A DNA stretch of 13,618 nt, from contig JARROJ010000062.1 of assembly GCA_037384065.1 (NCBI GenBank), positions 1 through 13,618 of the forward strand, given 5' to 3'. The position numbers were made by a program, and so were the translations under genes. This DNA comes from JABDPF01 sp037384065 (GTDB taxonomy: Bacteria; Pseudomonadota; Gammaproteobacteria; Xanthomonadales; SZUA-36). Each line of letters starts with the position of its first letter. Position 1 is the first letter of the stretch. The notes under the pieces were generated by a model that did not search any database, had not been told where the DNA came from, and worked only from the letters and a program-made list of their open reading frames with translations. Below are positions 1 to 8,103 of the stretch, in pieces.

Positions 1-470
1 AGGATCCAGGTCACGATGATCATGAACAGGCCGTGCCAGAGCGCCAGGCTGCCCGGGCTGGCCAGCAGGGCGTCGAATTCCGCGGCCACGGCCTCGGCGC
101 TCTGGCCGGTGAAATGGCCGCCGCCGTTCTTGAAGATGTAGACCATCGTCCAGCCGGAGATGACGCTGTAGTAGGTCGCGATCAGGTACGCGGCCAGCAT
201 GCCGGACCACCCGACCAGCCGCCAGGCGCGCGATCGGCCCTGGTCGCGGGTGACCGCGGCCATCGCATTCGGCGGACTCTGCCGTCCCCAACGACCCAGC
301 GCCAGTTCCGCGATCAGGATCGGCAGGGCGACGAACACCACCGCCAACAGGTAGACCAGGACGAAGGCGCCGCCGCCGTTCTGCCCGGTGATGTACGGGA
401 ATTTCCAGATGTTTCCCAGACCGACGGCCGCGCCGACGGCGGCCATCAGGAAGGCGAAACGCGAGGCCAT
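1..470 (-). CDS. Sodium-dependent symporter, NSS/SNF family (N-terminal part, runs off left edge)
   Basis: This is an inner-membrane Na+-coupled symporter of the neurotransmitter:sodium symporter (SNF) family, which in bacteria usually imports amino acids; the substrate cannot be read from this fragment. About 156 codons are present and the rest lies beyond position 1. The protein begins MASRFAFLMAAVGAAVGLGN and continues with IWKFPYITGQNGGGAF. This is the TM1 hallmark of the family (GLGN-x-W-+-FPY followed by the NGGGAF segment), where the unwound helix binds Na+ and substrate in LeuT. Three or more hydrophobic helices follow. The start at 470 is preceded by GAGG (479-476). Its A is the last base of the purU stop (TGATG), so the two genes are probably translationally coupled. 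The N terminus before TM1 is very short; CTG at 473 and further upstream codons are open but less likely starts. Confidence 0.9.
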   Translation of the reverse strand, partial: MASRFAFLMAAVGAAVGLGNIWKFPYITGQNGGGAFVLVYLLAVVFVALPILIAELALGRWGRQSPPNAMAAVTRDQGRSRAWRLVGWSGMLAAYLIATYYSVISGWTMVYIFKNGGGHFTGQSAEAVAAEFDALLASPGSLALWHGLFMIIVTWI

Positions 471-1336
471 CAGTGCCTCATGATGATCGTTCTGCTGTCG
501 TGTTCGAATACGCGATGCTGGGCATGCCAGCGCACTGCGCGGGCCAGCACGGTGCTTTCGACGTCCTGCCCGAGCCGTTCGAGTTCACCGGGTTGTTCGG
601 CGTGGTTGACGCGCACCACGTCCTGCTCGATGATCGGCCCCTCGTCGAGTTCGGTGGTGACGTAATGCGCGGTGGCGCCGATCAGCTTGACGCCGCGCCG
701 AAACGCCTGGTGGTAGGGGCGGGCGCCCTTGAAACCCGGCAGGAAGGAATGGTGAATGTTGATCGCCCGGCCGGCCAGCCGCGCGCAGGCCGTCGGGGAC
801 AGGATCTGCATGTAACGCGCCAGGACGAGCAATTCCGACCGCGTGTCCTCGAACAGCTCGAGGATCCGGGACTCCTGCGCTGCCTTTCGGTCCCCGTCGA
901 TCGGCAGGTGGTGGAACGGCAGTTCGTACCAGTCGGCGAGTTTACGCAGCGCATCGTGGTTCGACACGATGCCGGTGATGTCGATCGGCAAATACCCGTC
1001 CCGCCACTGGTGCAGCAAGGCGTTCAGACAATGGCTCTGCCGCGACACCGCGATCATCGTGCGCATGCGGTGGGCGCCGGGATGAAATTCGAAATCCATG
1101 TCGAGCGGCGCAGCCACCTCGTCGCTGAACCGTTCGCGCAAGGCGGCGTGCCCGGCCGCCCCCTCGGCGTCATCCTCGAAATCGACCCGCAAAAACGATT
1201 TCTGCGCGTCCTCGTCGACGAAGTGCGACAGCTCCATGATCAGGGCGTTGCGCGCGGCCAGGAAGCCGGTCACCGCGGCGACGACGCCGACCCGGTCCGG
1301 GCAACTCGCCTTGAGCACGAACCCCGGTCGGCTCAT
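470..1336 (-). CDS. purU: Formyltetrahydrofolate deformylase PurU
   Basis: PurU is a cytosolic enzyme that hydrolyses 10-formyl-THF to THF and formate, balancing the one-carbon pool and supplying formate for PurT-dependent purine synthesis. The predicted protein has 288 residues, the usual length. Residues 1-80 are an ACT-like domain opening with MSRPGFVLKASCPDRVGVVA. Residues 90-280 are the formyltransferase fold. The Asn-His-Asp catalytic triad of this fold is visible as N193 and H195 (AINIHHSFLPGF) and D231 (TELDEGPIIEQD). The frame is open upstream to 1522, but the family alignment fixes the start at ATG 1336, with GGAG 11 nt before it. The longer N terminus would run through the divergent promoter region and resembles nothing. 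The stop overlaps the NSS symporter start by one base, so the two form an operon; the shared pathway, perhaps glycine or serine one-carbon metabolism, is only a guess. Confidence 0.95.
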   Translation of the reverse strand: MSRPGFVLKASCPDRVGVVAAVTGFLAARNALIMELSHFVDEDAQKSFLRVDFEDDAEGAAGHAALRERFSDEVAAPLDMDFEFHPGAHRMRTMIAVSRQSHCLNALLHQWRDGYLPIDITGIVSNHDALRKLADWYELPFHHLPIDGDRKAAQESRILELFEDTRSELLVLARYMQILSPTACARLAGRAINIHHSFLPGFKGARPYHQAFRRGVKLIGATAHYVTTELDEGPIIEQDVVRVNHAEQPGELERLGQDVESTVLARAVRWHAQHRVFEHDSRTIIMRH

Positions 1337-1509
1337 GTGTCCGGGCGCTCCGGTATCCGGGGTCGGCGCGCTGTCCGGCTTATGTCGTCGGCGAGGGGCA
1401 TGGGCGGTCGGTCGATGAACGCATCCGTGTGGCCAGCCGTGATGATAAACGAGAATCTCCGCCGCGTGTATGCGGGTATACTGCAGGCCTGTTGCGAGGG
1501 AACCGGGCA
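1337..1509. promoter_or_regulatory. Divergent promoter region between purU and the POT transporter
   Basis: This intergenic stretch of about 173 bp must carry promoters for both directions. On the plus strand TATACT (1477-1482) is a good -10 hexamer 27 nt before the TTG start at 1510; no convincing -35 box is visible at 16-18 bp spacing. On the minus strand TATCAT (1447-1442) is the best -10-like hexamer, which would give purU a leader of roughly 100 nt. No PurR-like operator or riboswitch fold was recognised. The region is seen; the promoter assignment is inference. Confidence 0.4.
1496..1500 (+). promoter_or_regulatory. Shine-Dalgarno (GAGGG) deciding a TTG start for the POT gene
   Basis: GAGGG lies 9 nt before TTG 1510 but 15 nt before the in-frame ATG 1516. 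The spacing favours TTG 1510 as the initiation codon. The two choices differ by only two residues. Confidence 0.5.
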
Positions 1510-3078
1510 TTGTCGATGTCACTGAACCCGTTCGCCGGGCATCCGCCCGGTCTGGTCGTCTGTTTCACCACCGAGCTGTGGGAGCGTTTCAGCTACTACG
1601 GCATGCGCGCGCTGCTGGTGTTCTACCTGACCCAGCACTTCCTGTTCACCGACGACGAGGCCTTCCTGATCTACGGCGCCTACACGGCCCTGGTCTACCT
1701 GATGCCCGTGTTCGGCGGCATCTTCGCCGACCAGTTTCTCGGTTCGCGCAAATCGGTCACGCTGGGCGCCGTGCTGATGGTCGTCGGGCAACTCGGGCTG
1801 ACCCTGACCGGCCCGGCGGCCATGGAAGCGGTGCGCGACGGCGTGCGGATCGTGGAGCGCGATCCGGTATTCCTGGACGGCTTCTTCCTGTCACTGGCCC
1901 TGATCGTGACCGGTGTCGGCTTCCTGAAAACCAACATTTCGACCGTCGTCGGCCTGCTCTATGCGAAAAACGATCCGCGGCGCGACGGCGGTTTCACGAT
2001 CTTTTACATGGGCATCAACATCGGCGCCGCGCTGGCGCCGCTGCTGACGGCCTGGCTGGCGTTCGAGTACGGCTGGTCCTGGGGATTCGGCGCGGCCGGC
2101 GTCGGCATGATGGCCGGCTTGCTGGGCTTCCTCAAAGGCCAGAAATACCTGCTCGGCCATGCCGAGCCGCCCGACCCGGAACGCCTGCGGCGGCCGGTAT
2201 TCGCCGGGCTCAGCGCGGAGTGGCTGATCTACCTCGGCGCCGGTGTCCTGGTGCTGTTCGCCTGGTTCCTGCTGCAGCGCCAGCAGCTGGTCGGCATGCT
2301 GCTGTCTTTGATCGGCGCGGCGATGGCCATCGTCATCATCTGGTACGCGTTTTTCCGCTGCAGCCGCGTGGAGCGCGACCGCCTGATCGTGGTCAGTGTG
2401 CTGATCGTGTTCACGGTCAGTTTCTGGGCCTTCTACGAGCAGATGGGCAGTTCGCTGGTGCTGTTCGCGGACCGCATGGTCGACCGGGTGGTGTTCGGCT
2501 ACGAGATCACCGCCGCGTCGCTGGTGTCGCTGCCGGCGATCTTCGTGATCCTGTTCGCCCCCGTGTACAGCATGATGTGGCTGGCGCTGGGGCGGCGTGG
2601 CCTGGAACCGCAGGCGCCGATGAAGTTCGTGATCGCCATTGCGCTGCTGGCGCTCGCGTTCCTGGTGCTGGCCTTCGGCATCGGCGTGACCGGGGCGGGC
2701 CAGCGGGTGGCCCTGTTCTGGTTCGTGCTGAACTATCTTCTGCTGGTGCTGGGGGAGCTGTGCCTGGCGCCGGTCGGCATGTCGATGCTGACGCGGCTCT
2801 CGCCGCACCGTATCGTCGCGATGATGATGGGCGTGTTCCTGCTGGCCATCTCGGCCTCGAGTTTCATCTCCGGGCTGCTGGCCCGCCTGACCAGTGTCGA
2901 GCGCACCGGGGAGGGCATCGCCGATCCGGCGGCCGCGATGGCCAATTACCAGGACGTGTTCCGCCTGATGGGCCTGGTCGCGCTCGCGGTCGCGGCGCTG
3001 TTGCTGGTGCTGTCGCCGTTTTTGAAGCGCCTGATGCACCTGGACAAACAGATCGAGGAGGTCGCACATGAATCTTGA
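1510..3078 (+). CDS. Proton-dependent oligopeptide transporter, POT/PTR2 family
   Basis: This is an inner-membrane MFS-fold symporter that imports di- and tripeptides with protons. Numbered from ATG 1516 (520 residues), the ExxER proton-coupling motif of TM1 is E20-L-W-E23-R24 within TELWERFSYYGMRALLV. The first PTR2 signature lies around 67-87 (GGIFADQFLGSRK), and the TM4 lysine is K138 in GFLKTN. The second signature is FYMGINIGA at 163-171, with the TM7 motif FYEQMGSS at 307-313 and the TM10 motif GELCLAPVG at 413-421. About 14 hydrophobic segments are present, as usual for bacterial POT proteins. A roughly 24-residue hydrophilic stretch (100-122) between TM3 and TM4 is longer than in compact members. 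The start is TTG 1510 or ATG 1516. The 3' end overlaps the next gene by 11 nt, so the pair is an operon. Substrate specificity is not readable. Confidence 0.93.
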   Translation: MSMSLNPFAGHPPGLVVCFTTELWERFSYYGMRALLVFYLTQHFLFTDDEAFLIYGAYTALVYLMPVFGGIFADQFLGSRKSVTLGAVLMVVGQLGLTLTGPAAMEAVRDGVRIVERDPVFLDGFFLSLALIVTGVGFLKTNISTVVGLLYAKNDPRRDGGFTIFYMGINIGAALAPLLTAWLAFEYGWSWGFGAAGVGMMAGLLGFLKGQKYLLGHAEPPDPERLRRPVFAGLSAEWLIYLGAGVLVLFAWFLLQRQQLVGMLLSLIGAAMAIVIIWYAFFRCSRVERDRLIVVSVLIVFTVSFWAFYEQMGSSLVLFADRMVDRVVFGYEITAASLVSLPAIFVILFAPVYSMMWLALGRRGLEPQAPMKFVIAIALLALAFLVLAFGIGVTGAGQRVALFWFVLNYLLLVLGELCLAPVGMSMLTRLSPHRIVAMMMGVFLLAISASSFISGLLARLTSVERTGEGIADPAAAMANYQDVFRLMGLVALAVAALLLVLSPFLKRLMHLDKQIEEVAHES

Positions 3079-3844
3079 TATCGAGGGCGCATCGGCGATT
3101 GTCTGCGCATCGAGCAAGGGCTTGGGCTACGCCTGCGCCGCGGCGCTGGCGCACGAGGGCGTGAACGTCGTGATCTGCGGGCGGCACGAGGACACGCTCG
3201 AGGACGCCCGTCGCCGACTGGCCGGGGCGGGCGGGGAAGTGACCGCCGTGGTTGCGGACGTCACCACCGATGCAGGCCGCGAGGCCCTGCTGGAGGCCTG
3301 CCCGAAGCCCGATATCCTGGTCAACAACGCGGGTGGCCCGCCGCCGGGCGATTTTCGCGATTGGCGCCAGGCCGACTGGTTCGAAGCGGTCAACGGCAAC
3401 ATGTACAGCGCGATCGACATGATCCGCCGGTGCCTCGACGGCATGATCGAACGGCGGTTCGGCCGTATCGTCAACATCACCAGCGTGGCCGTGAAGATGC
3501 CGGTGCCGAACCTGGGGCTGTCGAATGGCGCGCGGTCGGGTTTGACCGGTTTCGTGTCCGGCATCGCCCGCGATCCGGCGCGCCACAACGTGACGATCAA
3601 CAACCTCCTGCCCGGTTTCATCGCCACCGACCGCATGTGGGCGGTGCTCGACGACGGCGCCCGTGCGACCGGGCAGAATCCGGAGGCGTTCCGCGAAGCG
3701 ACGTTTGGTCGGGTCGGTGCGCGGCGGCCCGGCGACCCGGCCGAGTTTGCGGCGGTTTGCGCGTTTCTCTGCAGCCGGCAGGCGGCCTACGTCACGGCGC
3801 AGAACATCCTCGTCGACGGCGGCCTGTTTCCCGGCACGCTCTGA
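3068..3844 (+). CDS. SDR-fold oxidoreductase-like protein with degenerate active site
   Basis: This 258-residue Rossmann-fold protein belongs to the short-chain dehydrogenase/reductase superfamily. The nucleotide-binding glycine motif is present in altered form (A14-S-S-K-G18-L-G20 instead of TGxxxGxG). The structural NNAG motif is at 86-89 and the catalytic-type serine is S139 (NITSV). Thirteen residues on, where Tyr is expected, stands S152, and the Lys position four further is R156 (SNGAR). The Tyr-x-x-x-Lys pair is therefore replaced by Ser-x-x-x-Arg. This matches the conserved-domain class described as beta-ketoacyl-ACP-reductase-like without perfect NAD-binding and catalytic motifs (cd05344 as I recall it). 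The C-terminal ILVDGG is typical of FabG relatives. GAGGAG at 3055-3060 is a strong ribosome binding site, and the ATG lies inside the end of the POT gene. Substrate, and even catalysis, are uncertain; annotation as an ordinary 3-oxoacyl-ACP reductase would be unsafe. Confidence 0.9.
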   Translation: MNLDIEGASAIVCASSKGLGYACAAALAHEGVNVVICGRHEDTLEDARRRLAGAGGEVTAVVADVTTDAGREALLEACPKPDILVNNAGGPPPGDFRDWRQADWFEAVNGNMYSAIDMIRRCLDGMIERRFGRIVNITSVAVKMPVPNLGLSNGARSGLTGFVSGIARDPARHNVTINNLLPGFIATDRMWAVLDDGARATGQNPEAFREATFGRVGARRPGDPAEFAAVCAFLCSRQAAYVTAQNILVDGGLFPGTL

Positions 3845-3880
3845 CTCGCCGGGGGTTTAATTGGGTCGCTCGAGTGACCA

Positions 3881-3886
3881 TATGAT
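3881..3886 (+). promoter_or_regulatory. Candidate -10 box (TATGAT) for the RND efflux operon
   Basis: TATGAT matches TATAAT at five of six positions and stands in the 73-bp gap after the SDR gene. The weak -35 candidate TTAATT (3857-3862) is 18 bp upstream. Transcription would begin near 3893, giving a leader of about 25 nt to ATG 3918. It would also exclude the upstream in-frame TTG at 3861. Confidence 0.4.
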
Positions 3887-3917
3887 CCGGTGCAATTCGA
3901 GCCGGCACGGAACTGTG

Positions 3918-4946
3918 ATGATGCGAAAAACCGTTCTGCTTATGACGATTTTCCTGCTTGCCCTGAGCGGCGGGGTGCACGCCCAGCCGGACGGGGACGC
4001 GCCGGGCGTCGTGGTCGCCGAGGCGCGGGTGCAGCCGTTTCCGCTTTCCGCCGAGGCCCTCGGCAACACCCGGGCCAACGAGGCGATCGAGGTGCGCCCG
4101 CAGATCACCGCGGCGGTCACGGCCATCGCCTTCGAGGAAGGCCAGCGGGTTGCGGCGGGTGACGTGCTCGTGCGCCTGGAGAGCTCCGAGCCGCTGGCCG
4201 ACCTGGCCGCGGCGCGTGCGGCCCTGGTCGACTCCGAGAGCCAGTACCGCCGGGCCGTGGAACTGTTCCGGACGCGGGTCGTGTCGGAGTCGGAGCTGGA
4301 GCAGCTCGAAGCGCGCCGCGATGCCGACGATGCGGCCGTCCGGGCGGCCGAATCCCGCCTGGCGCATACCGTGATCCGCGCGCCCTTCGCCGGCAACATC
4401 GGGCTGCGCCGCATCAGCATCGGCAGCATCGTCAGCCCTTCGACGGTCATTACAACGCTCGACGACACCTCCCGGATCAAGCTGGATTTCGACGTGCCGG
4501 AAGTCTTCATTCCCCGCTTGCAGAAGGGGCTGACCATCAACGCGCGCAGCGCGGCCTGGCCCGACACCGTGTTTCGGGGCGAGGTGGTGTCGATCGACAC
4601 GCGGGTCGATCCCGTCAGCCGCACCGTCACCGTGCGCGCGATCCTGCCCAACGACGACGCGCGCCTGCGACCCGGCATGTTCCTGACCGTGACCTTGCTC
4701 AAGGACGACGTCGAGGCGCTGCTGGTGCCGGAAGAGGCGATCGTGCCGGAGCGCAGCAAACAGTTCGTGTTCGTGGTCCTCGACACCGGCCGGGTCGAGC
4801 GCCGCGAGGTGACCACCGGCCGCCGCCGGCCGGGCGAGGTCGAGATCGTGGATGGAATCCGGCCGGGAGAGGCGGTGATCGTCGAGGGCACGCAGAAGGT
4901 GCGCGACGGCAGCGCCGTGACCGTGCTGCGGACCGCCACGTCGTGA
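3918..4946 (+). CDS. RND efflux periplasmic adaptor (membrane fusion protein)
   Basis: This is the periplasmic adaptor (HlyD/AcrA superfamily) that joins an inner-membrane RND pump to an outer-membrane channel. With ATG 3918 it has 342 residues. Residues 1-22 form a Sec signal peptide ending GGVHA before Q23; no lipobox cysteine follows, so it is probably not a lipoprotein, unlike AcrA. The first lipoyl half-motif is around 57-90 (EVRPQITAAVTAI...GQRVAAGDVLVRLE). A short coiled-coil hairpin spans about 95-150, and the second lipoyl half is 151-176 (IRAPFAGNIGLRRISIGS). Beta-barrel and membrane-proximal domains follow (PGMFLTVTL, then LLVPEEAIVPE at 268-278). The frame is open back to TTG 3861, but the signal peptide, a GGA at 3909-3911 and the candidate promoter favour 3918; ATG 3921 is nearly equivalent. 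Only 13 nt separate it from the pump gene. Confidence 0.93.
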   Translation: MMRKTVLLMTIFLLALSGGVHAQPDGDAPGVVVAEARVQPFPLSAEALGNTRANEAIEVRPQITAAVTAIAFEEGQRVAAGDVLVRLESSEPLADLAAARAALVDSESQYRRAVELFRTRVVSESELEQLEARRDADDAAVRAAESRLAHTVIRAPFAGNIGLRRISIGSIVSPSTVITTLDDTSRIKLDFDVPEVFIPRLQKGLTINARSAAWPDTVFRGEVVSIDTRVDPVSRTVTVRAILPNDDARLRPGMFLTVTLLKDDVEALLVPEEAIVPERSKQFVFVVLDTGRVERREVTTGRRRPGEVEIVDGIRPGEAVIVEGTQKVRDGSAVTVLRTATS

Positions 4947-4959
4947 GGCGCTCGATCGC

Positions 4960-7900
4960 ATGATCATCTCGGAACGTTCCGTACGCCGGCCGGTCTTCGC
5001 AACGGTCATTTCCGCGCTGCTGGTCATTCTCGGCCTGGCCGCGCTGCAGAGTCTGCCGGTGCGGCAATACCCGGATATCGAGTCCCCGGTGGTGTCCATC
5101 GAAACCGGTTATCGCGGCGCCTCGGCCGAGGTCATCGAGACCAAGGTCACCCAGGTCATCGAGGACGTTGTCGCCGGCCTGGAAGGCATCGAGCAACTGA
5201 CGTCGACCAGCCGCGACGAGCGTTCCGACATCCGCATCGAGTTCAGCCTGACCCGTGACGTCGACGCCGCGGCCAACGACGTGCGCGACCGCGTTTCGCG
5301 TGTCGTCGACCAGTTGCCCCGCGAGGCCGATCCGCCGGAGATCGCCAAGGTGGATGCGCGGCGGCAGGCGATCATGTACCTGAACCTCACCTCCGACCGC
5401 CACAGCGGCCTCGAACTGACGGACTATGCGGACCGTTACCTGATCGACCGGTTGTCGACGGTGCCGGGCGTGGCCCGGGTCCAGTTGAGCGGGGCCCGCC
5501 GTTACGCGATGCGCGTCTGGCTCGGGCGCGAGGCGCTGGCGGCGCACGGGTTGACGGTGGCCGACGTCGAGAACGCGCTGCGCGCCGAGAACGTGGAATT
5601 GCCGGCCGGGCGGCTGGAGTCCGAAACCCGCGAATTCACCCTGCGGACCGCCACCGGTTTTCGCACCGCCGATGATTTCCGCAAACTGGTCGTCGGCCGC
5701 GGCGCGGAAGGCCAGCAGGTTCGCCTGGCCGAGGTCGCCGAGGTGCGGCTCGGCGCCGAAAACGAGCGCACCGTGGCGCGCGCGAACGGCGTCGATGCGG
5801 TCAGTTTCGCGATCGAGCAGCTGTCCGGCGCCAACAACGTGGCGGTGTCGCGGGCCGTGCGCGACGAAATGCAGCGGATTGCCCCCGAGTTGCCCGAGGG
5901 CATGGTGCTGGCCGTGAACTACGATCGCGCGGAGTTCATCGAAGCCTCCATGGCCGAGGTGTACAAGGCGCTGTTCGTCGCCATCGCGCTGGTGCTGATC
6001 GTGATCTACCTGTTTCTCGGGTCCTTTCGGGTGACCCTGATCCCGGCCGTCGTCGTGCCGGTCTCGGTGATCGCGACCTTCATGGTGATGGCGGCGATGG
6101 GGTACACGATCAACATCCTGACCCTGCTCGGCCTGGTGTTGGCGATCGGCCTGGTCGTCGACGATGCGATCGTTGTGCTGGAGAACATCTATCGCCGCAT
6201 CGAAGACGGGCAACGGCCCCTGCTGGCCGCGCTGGAAGGCTCACACGAAATCGGGTTCGCCGTGATTGCGACCACGCTCGTGCTGATCGCGGTGTTCGTG
6301 CCGCTGTCCTTCATCGAGGGCGACATCGGTCGCCTGTTCCGCGAATTCGGCATCACGCTGGCGGCCGCCGTCCTGTTTTCCAGCCTGGTGGCGCTGACCC
6401 TCACGCCGATGCTGTGCTCGAAGATGCTCAAGCGGCGCAGCCTGGGCTCGGGACTGACCCGCCGCGTCGACGATCTGTTCCGGCGCTTTGCGGCCGCCTA
6501 TCGCCGTGCGCTGGATCGCTCGCTGAATGCGCCGTGGGTTTCGGTAGCGGTGCTGGTGCTGCTCAGCGCGATCGCGGCCGTACTGATGTACCGCCTGCCG
6601 GCCGAGTATGCGCCTGCCGAGGACCGCGGCGCGTTCTTCGTTCTGCTGCGCGGTCCCGAGGGCGCCAGTTTCGAGTACATGGACGGCTACGCCCGGCGGA
6701 TGGAAGCGATTTTGCTGGACGAGGCGGCGGAGACGGACTCCGTGCGCCGTTTCCTGACCCGGCTGCCGGGCAGTTTCGGCGGTGGCGACGTCAGCACGGC
6801 GCGCTCGATCATCCTGCTGGAGAACTGGGCGGAGCGCAGCGAGAACGACAAGGCGGTCGCCGCCCGCGTCCGCGCGCGCCTGGAGGAACTGCCCGGCGTG
6901 CGGTCCTTCGTGTTCACGCCCAGCAGCCTCGGGCTGCGGTCCGATGGCCGTCCGGTCGAAATGATCATGGGCGGGCCCGATTACGATCAGCTGCAGCAAT
7001 GGCGTGACGACCTGATAGCGCGGCTGGAGCAGATGCCCGAACTGGTCAACCCCGACAGCAACTATCAGCAGCGCAAGCCGCAGATGGACATCTCGGTGGA
7101 CCGCGACCGTGCGGCGGCGCTCGGCGTTTCGCTGGCGGCGATCGGCCGCACGCTGGAGACGATGCTCGGCTCGCGCGAGGTGACCACGTATATCGATCGC
7201 GGCCGCGAGTACAACGTGATCCTGATGGGCAAGGAGTCCGACCGTTCGAGTCCGGACGACCTGACCAATCTGTACGTCCGCTCGGAGCTGACCGGCCGGC
7301 TCGTCCCGCTCGCCAACCTGGTCCGGATCGAGGAGACCGCGGGGCCGGGTGAGCTGAATCGCCACGACCGCATGCGCGCGATCACCGTCGAGGCCGGCCT
7401 GGCGCCGGGAGTGAGCCTGGGGCAGGGCATCGAGGCCATGCGCGAGGCGGCCCGCGAAACCCTGCCGGGTGCGGCCCGGCTCAGCTGGGGTGGCGAAAGC
7501 AAGGAGTACCTCGAATCTGGCGCCTCGCTGTATTTCACCTTCGGCATGGCGTTGCTGGTCGTCTTCCTGGTGCTCGCGGCCCAGTTCGAGAGTTTCATCA
7601 ACCCGATGATCATCCTGATGACCGTGCCGCTTGCGATGCTGGGCGCCTTGCTCGGCCTGTGGTTCTACGGCTCCTCGGTCAACGTGTTCAGCCAGATCGG
7701 CGCGATTCTGCTGATCGGGTTGTCGGCCAAGAATGGCGTGCTGATCGTGGAATTCGCCAACCAGTTGCGGGACCGCGGCTACGAGATCCGCCGGGCCGTG
7801 CTGGACGCGGCGATGATCCGTTTCCGCCCGATCCTGATGACCAGCACGGCGACGACCTTCGGCGCGTTGCCGCTGCTGCTGGGCACCGGCGCCGGTTGGG

Positions 7901-8079
7901 AGTCGCGCCAGCCGATCGGCATCGTGATCGTGTTCGGCGTCGCCATCTCGGCCGTGCTGACCCTGTTCATCGTACCGGCGCTGTACGCCCTGTTCGCGAG
8001 CAACACGTCGTCCCCGCACGCGGTGTCGCGCATCATCGAGCAGCTTCAGCGCAGCGAGCGGGAAGAGGCGTCGCGCTGA
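4960..8079 (+). CDS. RND multidrug efflux pump, HAE1/AcrB family
   Basis: This 1039-residue inner-membrane proton/drug antiporter is the usual full length for the hydrophobe/amphiphile efflux family. TM1 lies near the N terminus after MIISERSVRRPVFA, TM2 starts about 338, and there are two large periplasmic loops. The proton-relay residues are intact: D401 and D402 in TM4 (GLVVDDAIVVLEN), K924 in TM10 (SAKNGVLIVEFANQ), and R954 and T961 in TM11 (RFRPILMTS), matching AcrB D407, D408, K940, R971 and T978. It should therefore be an active tripartite-type pump. GAGGCG lies about 9 nt before the ATG, and the gene is co-transcribed with the adaptor just upstream. No TolC-like channel gene follows, so it presumably borrows a channel encoded elsewhere. 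No TetR, MarR or two-component regulator is adjacent. Substrates (drugs, dyes, detergents or solvents) cannot be deduced. Confidence 0.95.
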   Translation: MIISERSVRRPVFATVISALLVILGLAALQSLPVRQYPDIESPVVSIETGYRGASAEVIETKVTQVIEDVVAGLEGIEQLTSTSRDERSDIRIEFSLTRDVDAAANDVRDRVSRVVDQLPREADPPEIAKVDARRQAIMYLNLTSDRHSGLELTDYADRYLIDRLSTVPGVARVQLSGARRYAMRVWLGREALAAHGLTVADVENALRAENVELPAGRLESETREFTLRTATGFRTADDFRKLVVGRGAEGQQVRLAEVAEVRLGAENERTVARANGVDAVSFAIEQLSGANNVAVSRAVRDEMQRIAPELPEGMVLAVNYDRAEFIEASMAEVYKALFVAIALVLIVIYLFLGSFRVTLIPAVVVPVSVIATFMVMAAMGYTINILTLLGLVLAIGLVVDDAIVVLENIYRRIEDGQRPLLAALEGSHEIGFAVIATTLVLIAVFVPLSFIEGDIGRLFREFGITLAAAVLFSSLVALTLTPMLCSKMLKRRSLGSGLTRRVDDLFRRFAAAYRRALDRSLNAPWVSVAVLVLLSAIAAVLMYRLPAEYAPAEDRGAFFVLLRGPEGASFEYMDGYARRMEAILLDEAAETDSVRRFLTRLPGSFGGGDVSTARSIILLENWAERSENDKAVAARVRARLEELPGVRSFVFTPSSLGLRSDGRPVEMIMGGPDYDQLQQWRDDLIARLEQMPELVNPDSNYQQRKPQMDISVDRDRAAALGVSLAAIGRTLETMLGSREVTTYIDRGREYNVILMGKESDRSSPDDLTNLYVRSELTGRLVPLANLVRIEETAGPGELNRHDRMRAITVEAGLAPGVSLGQGIEAMREAARETLPGAARLSWGGESKEYLESGASLYFTFGMALLVVFLVLAAQFESFINPMIILMTVPLAMLGALLGLWFYGSSVNVFSQIGAILLIGLSAKNGVLIVEFANQLRDRGYEIRRAVLDAAMIRFRPILMTSTATTFGALPLLLGTGAGWESRQPIGIVIVFGVAISAVLTLFIVPALYALFASNTSSPHAVSRIIEQLQRSEREEASR

Positions 8080-8103
8080 AATGAAATCGCCCGGACGGTT
8101 CGC

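Noticed and set aside
33..665. Plus-strand frame at the left edge
   Set aside because: Antisense to the NSS symporter, whose TM1 hallmark is unambiguous on the minus strand.
1337..1509. Riboswitch or PurR operator upstream of purU
   Set aside because: No conserved riboswitch core or PurR-like dyad could be made out; only weak -10 sequences are visible.
473..1525. Long plus-strand open frame (about 350 codons) opposite purU
   Set aside because: It is the antisense shadow of purU; the translation is rich in Arg, Gly and Val, has no domain pattern and lacks a ribosome binding site, while the minus strand carries all PurU catalytic motifs.
1891..3117. 408-codon minus-strand open frame opposite the POT transporter
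   Set aside because: His-, Gln- and Arg-rich low-complexity product typical of antisense frames in GC-rich genes; the POT motifs on the plus strand are decisive.
3792..6213. Long minus-strand open frames (up to about 500 codons) opposite the RND adaptor and pump
   Set aside because: They mirror the codon bias of the real genes and show no recognisable protein; adaptor and pump motifs are continuous on the plus strand.
6241..8019. 592-codon minus-strand open frame opposite the RND pump
   Set aside because: Antisense shadow with a composition dominated by Arg, Gln, His and Asp; no domain pattern.
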